Assembly: GCA_026003175.1 (NCBI GenBank)
Contig: BPGT01000002.1
Location: 1,116,001 to 1,180,000, forward strand
Source of the DNA: Armatimonadota bacterium
GTDB lineage: Bacteria > Armatimonadota > HRBIN16
Direction of reading: 5' to 3'
Length of the DNA: 64,000 nucleotides
The notes beneath the pieces were generated by a model, which was not told where the DNA came from, did no database searches, and was given only the letters and a program-made list of their open reading frames with translations. Positions within the stretch are counted from its first letter, which is position 1. Every line of letters starts with the position of its first letter. Shown piece by piece: positions 1 to 6,765 of the stretch. The position numbers were made by a program, and so were the translations under genes.

Positions 1-532
1 CCTCATCCGCATATGCCCCCCCACACGATAACCCCATCACCCACACCCGACCCCCCTGCCAACACCCCAACGCCACCACCTTCACATGCGACCGCTGCTG
101 ACGTACCTGTGCCCCACGCAAATACTGCGCCAAAAACGGTGAGGCATACCCCACGCCCGTGCCATCCACAAACACACACGGCGTTTCACGGGTCGGTGTC
201 TCTGACGCGATGCCCTGCTGGGCAAGCCAAGTGAGCAGTTGGTGCAGGCGTTCGTCTGCAAGATGCTGCAAGCGGTAGGCGAGCGTGCCTAAGGCAGGCA
301 GGGGTTGGTCGGGCAGCAGTTCTGGGGCGAGGGCGAACAGTAGGCGTCGGTAGGAGGCGTTTTCGCGCACTCCCAGCAAGAGGAGGGTGAGGATGAGCGC
401 TTCGGGGTATTTGTAGGGTCGCCCGCGGCGTGGGGGCAGAGGATGGATTTGGCAGAAGCGTTGGACGATGGTGAAGATGACCTTCACCGACAGGGTAGTG
501 AGTCTGCTTTGTGGTAGGTATCGTCGTTTCAT
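1..532 (-). CDS. Transposase, N-terminal part (runs off the left edge)
   Basis: An open frame starts at ATG 532 on the minus strand (MKRRYLPQSRL...) and stays open to base 1, so about 177 N-terminal residues are present and the C-terminus lies outside the window. A basic N-terminus precedes RGRPYKYPEALILTLL, a helical region, and then CVFVDGTGVGYASPF near residues 134-148. That VDGTG segment looks like the first Asp of a DDE transposase of the IS4/IS5 type (DDE_Tnp_1-like). It is divergent from the first small gene of the Rhs island. Terminal inverted repeats cannot be seen because one end is outside. Family assignment is from motif appearance only. Confidence 0.72.
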   Translation of the reverse strand, partial: MKRRYLPQSRLTTLSVKVIFTIVQRFCQIHPLPPRRGRPYKYPEALILTLLLLGVRENASYRRLLFALAPELLPDQPLPALGTLAYRLQHLADERLHQLLTWLAQQGIASETPTRETPCVFVDGTGVGYASPFLAQYLRGAQVRQQRSHVKVVALGCWQGGRVWVMGLSCGGAYADE

Positions 533-585
533 GGAATCGATATACCCGATACTAACCGATTTTTTGAACACCCTCCTTGAATCTC

Positions 586-614
586 TTGACATACTAAGTA
601 CTTTACATTAGAAT
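586..614 (+). promoter_or_regulatory. Sigma-70 type promoter for the small membrane gene
   Basis: A perfect -35 TTGACA at 586-591 is followed after exactly 17 bases by TAGAAT at 609-614 (5 of 6 to TATAAT). The predicted start is near 621, 14 bases before a GGAGG ribosome site at 635-639 and 26 bases before the ATG at 647. It lies between the divergent transposase and the small membrane gene. Confidence 0.75.
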
Positions 615-646
615 GGAACTATTAACTTGCATTTGGAGGCAGGGCG

Positions 647-916
647 ATGGGAGCGATGAAATCTGAAAGGACATGGTTGTACATTCTGAAAGTGACGACC
701 TTTTGTGCAGCAACAGGGGTTGTCTCAGGAATAACAATGCTTGGGATGGGTTTTACCCCAGCCGAGTGGGATATGTTGCGTGCAGTAGTACTTGCACTCT
801 GGTGGCTGCCCACAGCGCTTTTTGTAATTTTCTGGTTACTCCACCTTTATGGTCCCACTTTTGTCCTGTCGTTAGCGGGTATACTGGTAGGAGTCAGGAT
901 GGGCACATCTGGTTGA
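647..916 (+). CDS. Small membrane protein, possible orphan immunity protein
   Basis: The 89-residue product has a short charged N-terminus (MGAMKSERTW) and about three hydrophobic segments, at roughly residues 11-33, 43-65 and 68-84. It has an exact GGAGG site eight bases upstream and a strong promoter in front. No family is recognised. Its size, membrane character and position just before the first Rhs core fragment match the other small membrane genes that follow Rhs tips in this island. A role as an immunity protein left behind after loss of its toxin tip is therefore reasonable, but it is inference from position only. A second ATG lies at 656. Confidence 0.6.
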   Translation: MGAMKSERTWLYILKVTTFCAATGVVSGITMLGMGFTPAEWDMLRAVVLALWWLPTALFVIFWLLHLYGPTFVLSLAGILVGVRMGTSG

Positions 917-1075
917 GTTGTTTTGCGCTGGGCGGTTGTATCGTGTCTTTGTCATCTTGCGCTACTGATAAACGCGCCATTATATGAGGTTTTCTCTCAT
1001 GGTTCGGTGGTGCGGTTTGCCATTCTACTGCTATGTCCATCAATGCGGTACCTGATTGGGCAATGATATCGAGGT

Positions 1076-1739
1076 GTGAGCACAGATGCAGCCTGTCTGG
1101 TAGGCGCATACCCATTTGTTGACCCGCAGGGCAACGCGGTGCATGTGCTGGACGATGACGGTCGCACAGTGCTGGCGAACCTTGCGTATGATGCGTGGGG
1201 TCAGTTGATGTCCGGCAGCAACTCTACGCCCTACGGTTACAAAGCGCAATGGGGCTACACCACCGACGTGGAAACTGGTATACTGTTACTGACGCACCGT
1301 TACCTTGACCCCGCGACGGGGAGGTTTTTGACGAGAGACCCGATAGGAATTGAGGGTGGCATCAATCTGTATGCGTACGTGGGGAATGGGGTAGTCGATT
1401 ACTATGATCCAGAAGGCGAACTGCCCCGTCGAGGGGGGACCTTGGCACCCTCCGGAAAAGGTAAAGGTAGCTTGCAGACCTAGCGATGATTGCCGCCTAA
1501 TACGAGGTAAGATCTGGAATCTGCTCAGAATGCTACGTTCTCACAAAGGGTGGGACGAGCACGTCCCATCGCCACGAGGCGGCGGCAAGCACAGTAAAGA
1601 GATAGAGGATTTGGAAAAAGCCCTATTGAGATGCTTGAGCCTTTGGGCAAAGAAATGTCGGCCTCCCAAGAAGGCGGAGACTCGGGCAAGTTGCCATCCT
1701 GACATGCCTATTGATTGGCAGAAGTACTATCCAGACTGA
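1076..1739 (+). pseudogene. Orphan Rhs core fragment 1 with C-terminal tip, frameshifted
   Basis: This is the longest core fragment: it begins upstream of VDPQGNAVHVLDDDGRTVL and covers AYDAWGQL, YGYKAQWGYT, LDPATGRFLTRDPIG and LYAYVGNGVV, ending at the DPEG junction. The frame opened at GTG 1076 stops at 1483. Moving to the next frame at the run of six G at 1433-1438 gives a continuous tip of about 100 residues to 1739 (GGPWHPPEKVKVACRPSDD..., later KHSKEIEDLEKALLRC). That tip has six Cys and a conserved-looking KH..EIEDLEKAL segment, but I do not recognise its family. There is no plausible ribosome site, so it is probably silent donor sequence. One G fewer would restore the frame. Confidence 0.75.
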
Positions 1740-1775
1740 CCATTAAACGCCAACTGCGATATTGAGGCAACTACA

Positions 1776-2369
1776 ATGCACCACAATAATCTGCTTAAGA
1801 AAATTCTAGAGGAGTCTCGGGGAAGTAGCACGCTTCCGCGCCAGATGGTCCTTTCCTGGATGCGCAGCCAAGACATCGAGGTCATGGCACTTGTAGAGCA
1901 ATTGCTTGGGGATAGGCGGTTTACAGACCGAATACATCCTCCTCTGCAGTTCGAGGAGTACCATGCGTTCTTGGTGCGCTACATCGAGCAATGCATCTGG
2001 AGAGATGTGCGCAACCACGAGTACGTACTGGAGAGATGGGAGGCAGGCTACCGTTTAACGACCTACTTCTGGTATCTTCTAGATAACCCTTCTCTCCCCC
2101 ATTATGCAATAGAGGACCTGAAGCGGTTGCTGGTTCGTCTGCTTGAGAGACATGAACTGAGGGATTTCGTCGTCAACTCGGTGCTCGAACACGTACTGGA
2201 ACATCCGCAGGCAGCAAAGCACTTCGTGGATTGGCATAGGCATCCCCAGCTGCGCGAGGCATACGAGCAAGCAATGACATGGGCTACCACTATCCCAAAA
2301 GAGGATAGCATGTTGTACATTCACAAGCGGTTTGTCGAGATGGTAGGAAAGGATGAGGAGCAGGAATAG
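1776..2369 (+). CDS. Putative immunity protein for Rhs tip 1
   Basis: The 197-residue product is acidic and almost wholly helical, without a signal peptide or membrane segment. A GAGG site lies eight bases before ATG 1776. The gene starts 36 bases after the end of tip 1 and runs directly into the next core fragment, which begins within a few bases of its stop. I do not recognise the family. The position right after a polymorphic-toxin tip is the standard place for a cognate immunity gene, and a soluble helical protein would suit a toxin acting in the cytoplasm. The assignment rests on position. Confidence 0.6.
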   Translation: MHHNNLLKKILEESRGSSTLPRQMVLSWMRSQDIEVMALVEQLLGDRRFTDRIHPPLQFEEYHAFLVRYIEQCIWRDVRNHEYVLERWEAGYRLTTYFWYLLDNPSLPHYAIEDLKRLLVRLLERHELRDFVVNSVLEHVLEHPQAAKHFVDWHRHPQLREAYEQAMTWATTIPKEDSMLYIHKRFVEMVGKDEEQE

Positions 2370-2956
2370 AGGCTACTACACGGACATGGAAACGGGTATA
2401 CTCTTACTGACGCACCGTTACCTTGACCCCGCGACGGGGAGGTTTCTGACCAGAGACCCGATTGGGTTGGAGGGAGGCGTGAACCTGTATGCTTATGTGG
2501 GCAATGGGGTGGTGGTGCTCAGCGATAGCAAGGGTATGCGTGGGGCGCCGGAAGCCCCTTGCCCCAGAAAGATGCCCCATATCAGCTGTAATACCCTTGG
2601 AGGTGTGATAGGGCTACCTAAAACTGACCCTGCTTATAGGTGTGCTCAGGAAGTTTGTCGTTGGTGGGCGAGGGAGTACAATGAGATTGACAAGATAGTG
2701 AGTAAGCTGTGCAACACAGTGATAGATTGTGCTGAAACCAACAGGATACTTCCTCCAATACCGCATGAGTCTTCCTGTTGGCGTGAAGGGGGGTACCGAG
2801 AGGCCACACTGGTTGGACGACTGGATACCCAGTCTTTGCTGTGTCGAATGCCAGAAGCGGGTCTGCTTTTGGTTTGAGGAACCGGCGAAGCAGCTTCTTA
2901 ACAGCGTAACGAACGCTCGGCTTCGTCGATGTTGGCGGCAGTACCACGGGTGGTAA
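2353..2956 (+). pseudogene. Orphan Rhs core fragment 2 with C-terminal tip, frameshifted
   Basis: The core starts at about 2370 with GYYTDMETGILLLTHRY and runs through LDPATGRFLTRDPIG to NLYAYVGNGVV. The SDSKGM segment stands where DPxG normally marks the tip boundary. The starting frame stops at 2877, but the +1 frame continues to 2956 and reads well (HWLDDWIPSL, CCVECQKRVCFWFEEP). The natural switch point is the run of six G at 2788-2793, and one G fewer restores a continuous tip of about 150 residues. In that reading the stop at 2954-2956 is one base before the next gene, as expected for a coupled toxin-immunity pair. The tip is Cys-rich; its family is not recognised. Confidence 0.73.
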
Positions 2957-2957
2957 A

Positions 2958-3509
2958 ATGAGCATAGCGCAGTACTTCAGACGAAGGTTTATATTCTGGG
3001 TCGTTGTGCTGGGGCTGATATCCCTAGCGTACTGGCTAGCCATTTATCTCACTCGTCCTATAGGGTATCAGAAGGGTGCGTTTCGTGAATACGAGACCAG
3101 CTCCGGGGTCTGTATACAGATGCCGAACTTCAGCATCGTGTATGAACTGGATTGTTTCCGTAGCGTTTGGCCGAAGCATATTGCCTCTCCGGGGTGGGCA
3201 GCAGTGCAAGAGGTGCGGCTGCGAGATCAAGGTTGCACGGTGGTCGTCCGGTCTTTCACGTATGAACGCGGTTCTGCTGAGCGGGAGATGAAGCGTTGGG
3301 TGTCGGATTTGACAGAGGATAGGGCGCTACTGCAGGAACGCGCAACCGTTTCCGGTCATCCTGCGCTGAAGCTCTCGGCACCTGGTACGCTGTACCTGTT
3401 CGTCGTTTGGGATGACACAAAATTGCTAGAAATGCAGGCGGATGGCTGCCGAGACGAGGAACACCAACGATGCTTGCGCAAACTCATGGACTCGTTAGAG
3501 CTGCGATAG
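2958..3509 (+). CDS. Membrane-anchored putative immunity protein for tip 2
   Basis: The 183-residue product has one N-terminal membrane segment (residues about 11-31, FIFWVVVLGLISLAYWLAIY) and then a soluble domain with several Cys and a mixed alpha/beta look. It starts one base after the restored stop of tip 2, so the two are probably translated together. No family is recognised. A single-pass protein with its globular part outside the cytoplasm would suit a toxin acting in the periplasm or at the membrane, but the topology is predicted only by eye. Confidence 0.6.
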   Translation: MSIAQYFRRRFIFWVVVLGLISLAYWLAIYLTRPIGYQKGAFREYETSSGVCIQMPNFSIVYELDCFRSVWPKHIASPGWAAVQEVRLRDQGCTVVVRSFTYERGSAEREMKRWVSDLTEDRALLQERATVSGHPALKLSAPGTLYLFVVWDDTKLLEMQADGCRDEEHQRCLRKLMDSLELR

Positions 3510-3528
3510 GCACAGGCAGGGGAGGTGA

Positions 3529-3666
3529 ATGCATCCTGTTCAGCAGAATTGCCAAGATTTCGCCAATTGCCTGCTCAAGAAATGCGGTTTGCCCCACAGG
3601 AAGTATACGCTTCATGGAAGATGGGGGGATTATGGCTCTAACCAGTTCTGGGTACAGACACGATGA
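3529..3666 (+). pseudogene. Remnant of a Rhs tip with an NCQDFA motif
   Basis: A short frame of 45 codons begins after an excellent GGGAGGTGA ribosome-like stretch. It reads MHPVQQNCQDFANCLLKKCG and ends in GSNQFWVQTR. The N-C-Q-D-F segment resembles the catalytic Cys region of permuted papain-like (NlpC/LRAT-type) domains found in some polymorphic toxins, where a His lies upstream. No such upstream half exists here, so this looks like the 3' scrap of a lost tip. It overlaps the start of the next membrane gene in another frame. The similarity is judged by motif only. Confidence 0.4.
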
Positions 3667-4153
3667 GAGTTATCCAACCTCCTTACTAAAGGTGGACGCA
3701 GTTCTGGTAACAGCGGGAGTCACAGCAGTTGTTACAGGTCTGACTCGTTTGGTGCAGCTGGCATTCTCCAACGAGGAGATATCCGTCTATCTGTGGGCCG
3801 ATCCGAGGCACCCATTGCAGTGGTGGATTTGGTATATCGCGCTGAGCATGAGCGTGATCGTGTGGGCTCCATACGGTTTGGTAGTAGGTTTAGCCGACCT
3901 ACTTGTTTGGGCACGCATCACAGGAGGCTGGAGGTCGTGGTTCGCTGAGGCTCTGGTCTGCATCTTTTGTAGTGCGTTGTTCGGTTTCAACTGGTGGGGT
4001 TGGATGCGGGAAGGCGAAAGCTTAACCTTCGTTTGGCAGCGCGTTCCGGCTTTGCTGATTGGGGCAGCGGCGGGTGTCATGGGTCGGCGGATGTTTATGC
4101 GAAGGCGTTTGGGCAGAGCCCGAGTGTCCTCCCGTTCGCTTCCGCCCTCATAG
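3614..4153 (+). CDS. Polytopic membrane protein, putative immunity
   Basis: From ATG 3614 (AGGAAG about ten bases upstream) the product has 179 residues; ATG 3632 is an alternative start. It has about four membrane segments: VLVTAGVTAVVTGLTRLVQL, then one after a DPRHPLQ loop, one around ALVCIFCSALFGFNWW, and ALLIGAAAGVMG. The C-terminus is Arg-rich. A longer open frame reaches back to 3470 but has no ribosome site there. The gene follows the NCQDFA remnant, so it may be immunity to that lost tip. Family not recognised. Confidence 0.55.
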   Translation: MEDGGIMALTSSGYRHDESYPTSLLKVDAVLVTAGVTAVVTGLTRLVQLAFSNEEISVYLWADPRHPLQWWIWYIALSMSVIVWAPYGLVVGLADLLVWARITGGWRSWFAEALVCIFCSALFGFNWWGWMREGESLTFVWQRVPALLIGAAAGVMGRRMFMRRRLGRARVSSRSLPPS

Positions 4154-4208
4154 CCTCTACGGATTAGGCGGGAACGGCGTGGTCAGCGGGTTTGTTGCGC
4201 TGCTTCTT
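4152..4208 (+). other. Possible worn Rhs core relic
   Basis: Directly after the preceding stop, one frame reads LYGLGGNGVVSGFVALLLA before a TGA. This echoes NLYAYVGNGVV, the last conserved block of the core fragments, and sits where a core fragment would be expected. The match is short and could be chance. Confidence 0.3.
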
Positions 4209-4210
4209 GC

Positions 4211-4240
4211 TTGACACTTCCCACATAGGAAAGGTATGCT
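4211..4240 (+). promoter_or_regulatory. Promoter of the AbrB-like/Doc toxin-antitoxin module
   Basis: TTGACA at 4211-4216 and TATGCT at 4235-4240 are separated by 18 bases. The predicted start is about 30 bases before the antitoxin ATG. This gives the module its own promoter inside the Rhs island. Confidence 0.55.
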
Positions 4241-4277
4241 ACCCATGTGAGCCTACGGGTGAGGTGCGCATGAAGCG

Positions 4278-4493
4278 ATGAGAACACTGACCATACAGCG
4301 CATAGGCAATCAGGCTGGCATCCTGCTGCCAGAGGACCTGTTAGCCCATTTAGGGGATGAGCAAGTGATTGCGATAGAAACCCCTTACGGGTTGGAGTTG
4401 CTCCCCTATGACCCTGATCTTGCCAGACAGTTGCAAGAGGCGGAGGCGGTGATGGCTGAAGATGTTGAGGTACTTCGCCGGCTGTCGGGCTGA
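4278..4493 (+). CDS. AbrB/MazE-type antitoxin
   Basis: The 71-residue protein begins with a SpoVT/AbrB-like swapped-hairpin DNA-binding domain (MRTLTIQRIGNQAGILLPED, then a HLGDEQ turn). Its acidic helical tail (QLQEAEAVMAEDVEVLRRL) is typical of the toxin-neutralising end. Its TGA overlaps the ATG of the Doc gene (TGATG at 4491-4495), so the pair is translationally coupled. It should bind the Doc toxin and repress the module promoter just upstream. Doc is most often paired with Phd; an AbrB-type partner is a known but less common exchange. Confidence 0.85.
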   Translation: MRTLTIQRIGNQAGILLPEDLLAHLGDEQVIAIETPYGLELLPYDPDLARQLQEAEAVMAEDVEVLRRLSG

Positions 4494-4891
4494 TGGGACC
4501 GGTCTGGTTGCGTAAGGAGTTGGTTCTGATCGTGCATCGCAGGCAAGTTCTGCAGCATGGAGGCACATTGGGCATCCGCGATGAGGGCTTGCTAGAATCT
4601 GCCTTAGCACGCCCTCGTCAGATATTTGCTTACGAGCCAGGAGCGAATATCGCCCGTTTGGCAGCAGCATATGCATGGGGCATAGTGCACAACCATCCCT
4701 TCGTGGACGGCAACAAACGCACAGCTTTGGTGGCATGCAGGGTGTTTCTACGGTTGAATGGTTATGACCTTGCGGCGCCTGCCGAAGAGAAGTATGCAAT
4801 GTTTATGGGTATCGCGTCGGGTACGGTTTCGGAGGAGGAGTTGCTTCGGTGGCTTGAGGAGCGTATAGTGCCTGCTTCGTTAGGCTATTGA
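4493..4891 (+). CDS. doc: Death-on-curing (Doc/Fic) family toxin
   Basis: The 132-residue product is full length for Doc. The Fic motif HPFVDGNKRTA lies near residues 67-77, with the catalytic His preceding F-x-D-G-N-K-R. N-terminal IRDEGLLESALARP is also typical of Doc. Family members phosphorylate EF-Tu and so stop translation until the antitoxin neutralises them. The frame is intact, with all motif residues present. The next Rhs core fragment begins about 15 bases after its stop. Confidence 0.92.
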   Translation: MGPVWLRKELVLIVHRRQVLQHGGTLGIRDEGLLESALARPRQIFAYEPGANIARLAAAYAWGIVHNHPFVDGNKRTALVACRVFLRLNGYDLAAPAEEKYAMFMGIASGTVSEEELLRWLEERIVPASLGY

Positions 4892-4904
4892 CGCCCCTTC
4901 ATCG

Positions 4905-5456
4905 TTGTTACTAGACCCTGCGACGGGTAGGTTCCTGACCAGAGACCCGATAGGTTCTGAGGGTGAGGTCAATTTGTATGCGTATGTGGGCAATGGGGTG
5001 GTGATTAACCAAGACTCTAGTGGGTACTGGGGCATACCAGCATGTATCGGGGGTGGTTTCGTCTATTGGGCGCACGACTGTTTGGAGACAGCAAAGCGAG
5101 TTGGGGACGAGTGCAAGAATTGGCCCCACTCCCATAGCGGCACGCCGAAGGGTGGGGATAAATTAGTGCATTGTGTTGCCGCTTGTCTGATCGGATTACG
5201 AGCGAAAGCTGGGATAGCTTGTGCTTGGTTGGCGGCACGCTCAACGGAGCGAGAGGGAGGTAATCCATTTGGGCGCCTTAAACCACCAGGCGACCCGCTC
5301 GATGAGAAGGCTGCACTGGATGGAGTAGACTGTGCTACTACGCTCAAACGTGGCATCGTTATTGAAGGCAAGCGTATACGTCATGTAGGGACAGGAAACG
5401 ATTGGTTGGATTGTCAGAAATGTTGTCATGACAAGGGGTATCGTCGATGGAAGTGA
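4905..5456 (+). CDS. Orphan Rhs core fragment 3 with C-terminal tip
   Basis: This is the shortest tip-bearing core fragment: it begins at LLDPATGRFLTRDPIG and lacks the YGYKAQWG and LLLTHRY blocks. It continues through NLYAYVGNGVV to QDSSGY, then a tip of about 140 residues. The tip carries GGDKLVHCVAACLIG, later GVDCATTLKRG and DCQKCCHDKG. The K-x-x-H-C-x3-C pattern followed by a charged helix and a D...G segment recurs in uncharacterised polymorphic-toxin tips; I do not know its activity. The frame could begin at TTG 4905, but there is no ribosome site, so it is likely silent until recombined. Its end overlaps the next gene by ten bases. Confidence 0.75.
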   Translation: MLLDPATGRFLTRDPIGSEGEVNLYAYVGNGVVINQDSSGYWGIPACIGGGFVYWAHDCLETAKRVGDECKNWPHSHSGTPKGGDKLVHCVAACLIGLRAKAGIACAWLAARSTEREGGNPFGRLKPPGDPLDEKAALDGVDCATTLKRGIVIEGKRIRHVGTGNDWLDCQKCCHDKGYRRWK

Positions 5457-6082
5457 AGGAAAGAAAGGTCCTATACCTGTTTGTTCTCACTATGCTCTGT
5501 TTGCTCATGTACTTTATCTGGTGGATAGGTACGAACCCTTACCATAGACTGCTGGAAGACAATTTGTTGCGTCATCGCCCTACGTATCAGGCATGGTTGA
5601 CAGCGCGCAGTATCAAAGAGATTTCGGGGGAGAAAGTGGTTTTTGGGGTGGATGGTCAGGCAACAGCCCCCGAATGCACAAGTGGATGCTATGTCGACAG
5701 TATTCAGGTTTATCGTGGCGAAGGCGATGAATGGATAGTTATGAGATGGTTGCATGACAACAATTTACGCAGGGTGCTTGTGGCGTCGCGCTCCTTAGAG
5801 GGGCGGCTCAGGGCTAAGTTGTTTCTGGAGCAGAACAAGGGGCTACTTGGTGCGCAGTTCCCCATTAGCGACCGTGTCGCTCTATATGATGTGGATCACT
5901 GGCTTAGAAGTGGGAAGCTACGTGCAGGCACGTGGTTATCGGGTTCTATCTCCACCCGGAGTGTAGTGTTACAGTCCAGTATCCTGGGAGAGGAAGCAGG
6001 AGGTGTGCCTGTTCCCTTTTGGTGTTACTGGGAGATTGGCGAAGACGGGCAGGTATTGGCACGAGGGCTGTATGGCTCATAG
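5447..6082 (+). CDS. Membrane-anchored putative immunity protein for tip 3
   Basis: The 211-residue product starts with ATG 5447 inside the last codons of tip 3. It has one N-terminal membrane segment (VLYLFVLTMLCLLMYFIWWI, residues 8-27) followed by a globular domain of about 180 residues. The start overlap argues for coupled translation with the tip. Its TAG stop at 6080-6082 is in the same frame as the next Rhs core, so read-through would join the two. Architecture resembles the tip 2 immunity candidate, but I see no clear sequence similarity between them. Family unknown. Confidence 0.62.
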   Translation: MEVKERKVLYLFVLTMLCLLMYFIWWIGTNPYHRLLEDNLLRHRPTYQAWLTARSIKEISGEKVVFGVDGQATAPECTSGCYVDSIQVYRGEGDEWIVMRWLHDNNLRRVLVASRSLEGRLRAKLFLEQNKGLLGAQFPISDRVALYDVDHWLRSGKLRAGTWLSGSISTRSVVLQSSILGEEAGGVPVPFWCYWEIGEDGQVLARGLYGS

Positions 6083-6751
6083 GGGGCTGAATGGAGGCAG
6101 CTTCTCAACCCCACTCCCTACGGCTACAAAGCCCAGTGGGGCTACACCACGGATGTAGAAACAGGTATACTCTTACTGACGCACCGTTACCTTGACCCCG
6201 CGACGGGGAGGTTTCTGACGAGAGACCCGATTGGGTTGGAGGGAGGCGTGAACCTGTATGCTTATGTGGGCAATGGGGTGGTAATGAGCGTGGACCCGAT
6301 TGGCTTTAATGTGGTCGATTGCGACAAATTGGTAAGGTCTCTTGCAGAAAGGGCAAAGAAGGTCGGAGAGCTTAAAGACTATTATGAAAAACATCGATGC
6401 TTAGACAAGGGCCATACAAAGAAAGCAAAACAAGAGTGCGAAACGATGGCAGATGAGATAGCCCGCTTCAGAAAGTATTGCTATAAGCATCCGAACTATG
6501 ACGAATTGCTGGGTAAATGGTTAAAGGCGTACAAGTTCTGCGTAGATTATGGTAGTCCGCGTAGATGGGATGTGCCTGAGTTTATTCATGAGCCAGGGCT
6601 AAAGGACTGTACCATCGAAGCATGTTTGGCACTTGGTATCGTACGTGCGGGGGTGATTTGCTATAGGCTGGGGCAGCAAGCGGTGAAGTGCGTTCCTGAT
6701 CTGCTTCGGGGTCTACGACCTTCGCCTGATCTGATACCTTACATGAAGTAG
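6083..6751 (+). CDS. Orphan Rhs core fragment 4 with C-terminal tip
   Basis: The frame opens right after the preceding stop and reads LLNPTPYGYKAQWGYTTDVE, LLLTHRYLDPATGRFLTRDP and NLYAYVGNGVV. VDPIGF marks the tip boundary. The tip of about 155 residues is rich in Lys, Glu and Cys, with predicted helices (SLAERAKKVGELKDYYEKHR) and a GH pair, and ends at PDLIPYMK. The family is not recognised. No start codon with a ribosome site exists in the core, although internal TTG codons could serve. It is probably a silent cassette. Confidence 0.72.
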   Translation, partial: GAEWRQLLNPTPYGYKAQWGYTTDVETGILLLTHRYLDPATGRFLTRDPIGLEGGVNLYAYVGNGVVMSVDPIGFNVVDCDKLVRSLAERAKKVGELKDYYEKHRCLDKGHTKKAKQECETMADEIARFRKYCYKHPNYDELLGKWLKAYKFCVDYGSPRRWDVPEFIHEPGLKDCTIEACLALGIVRAGVICYRLGQQAVKCVPDLLRGLRPSPDLIPYMK

Positions 6752-6765
6752 GAGACAGACTAGGA

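Noticed and set aside
1404-1739. Independent small gene
   Set aside because: It has no ribosome site and reads as the continuation of tip 1 in the next frame.
1433-2793. Programmed or phase-variable G-tract switching of Rhs tips
   Set aside because: metH shows the same +1 G break, so a sequence error explains all three more simply; kept as a finding only with that caveat.
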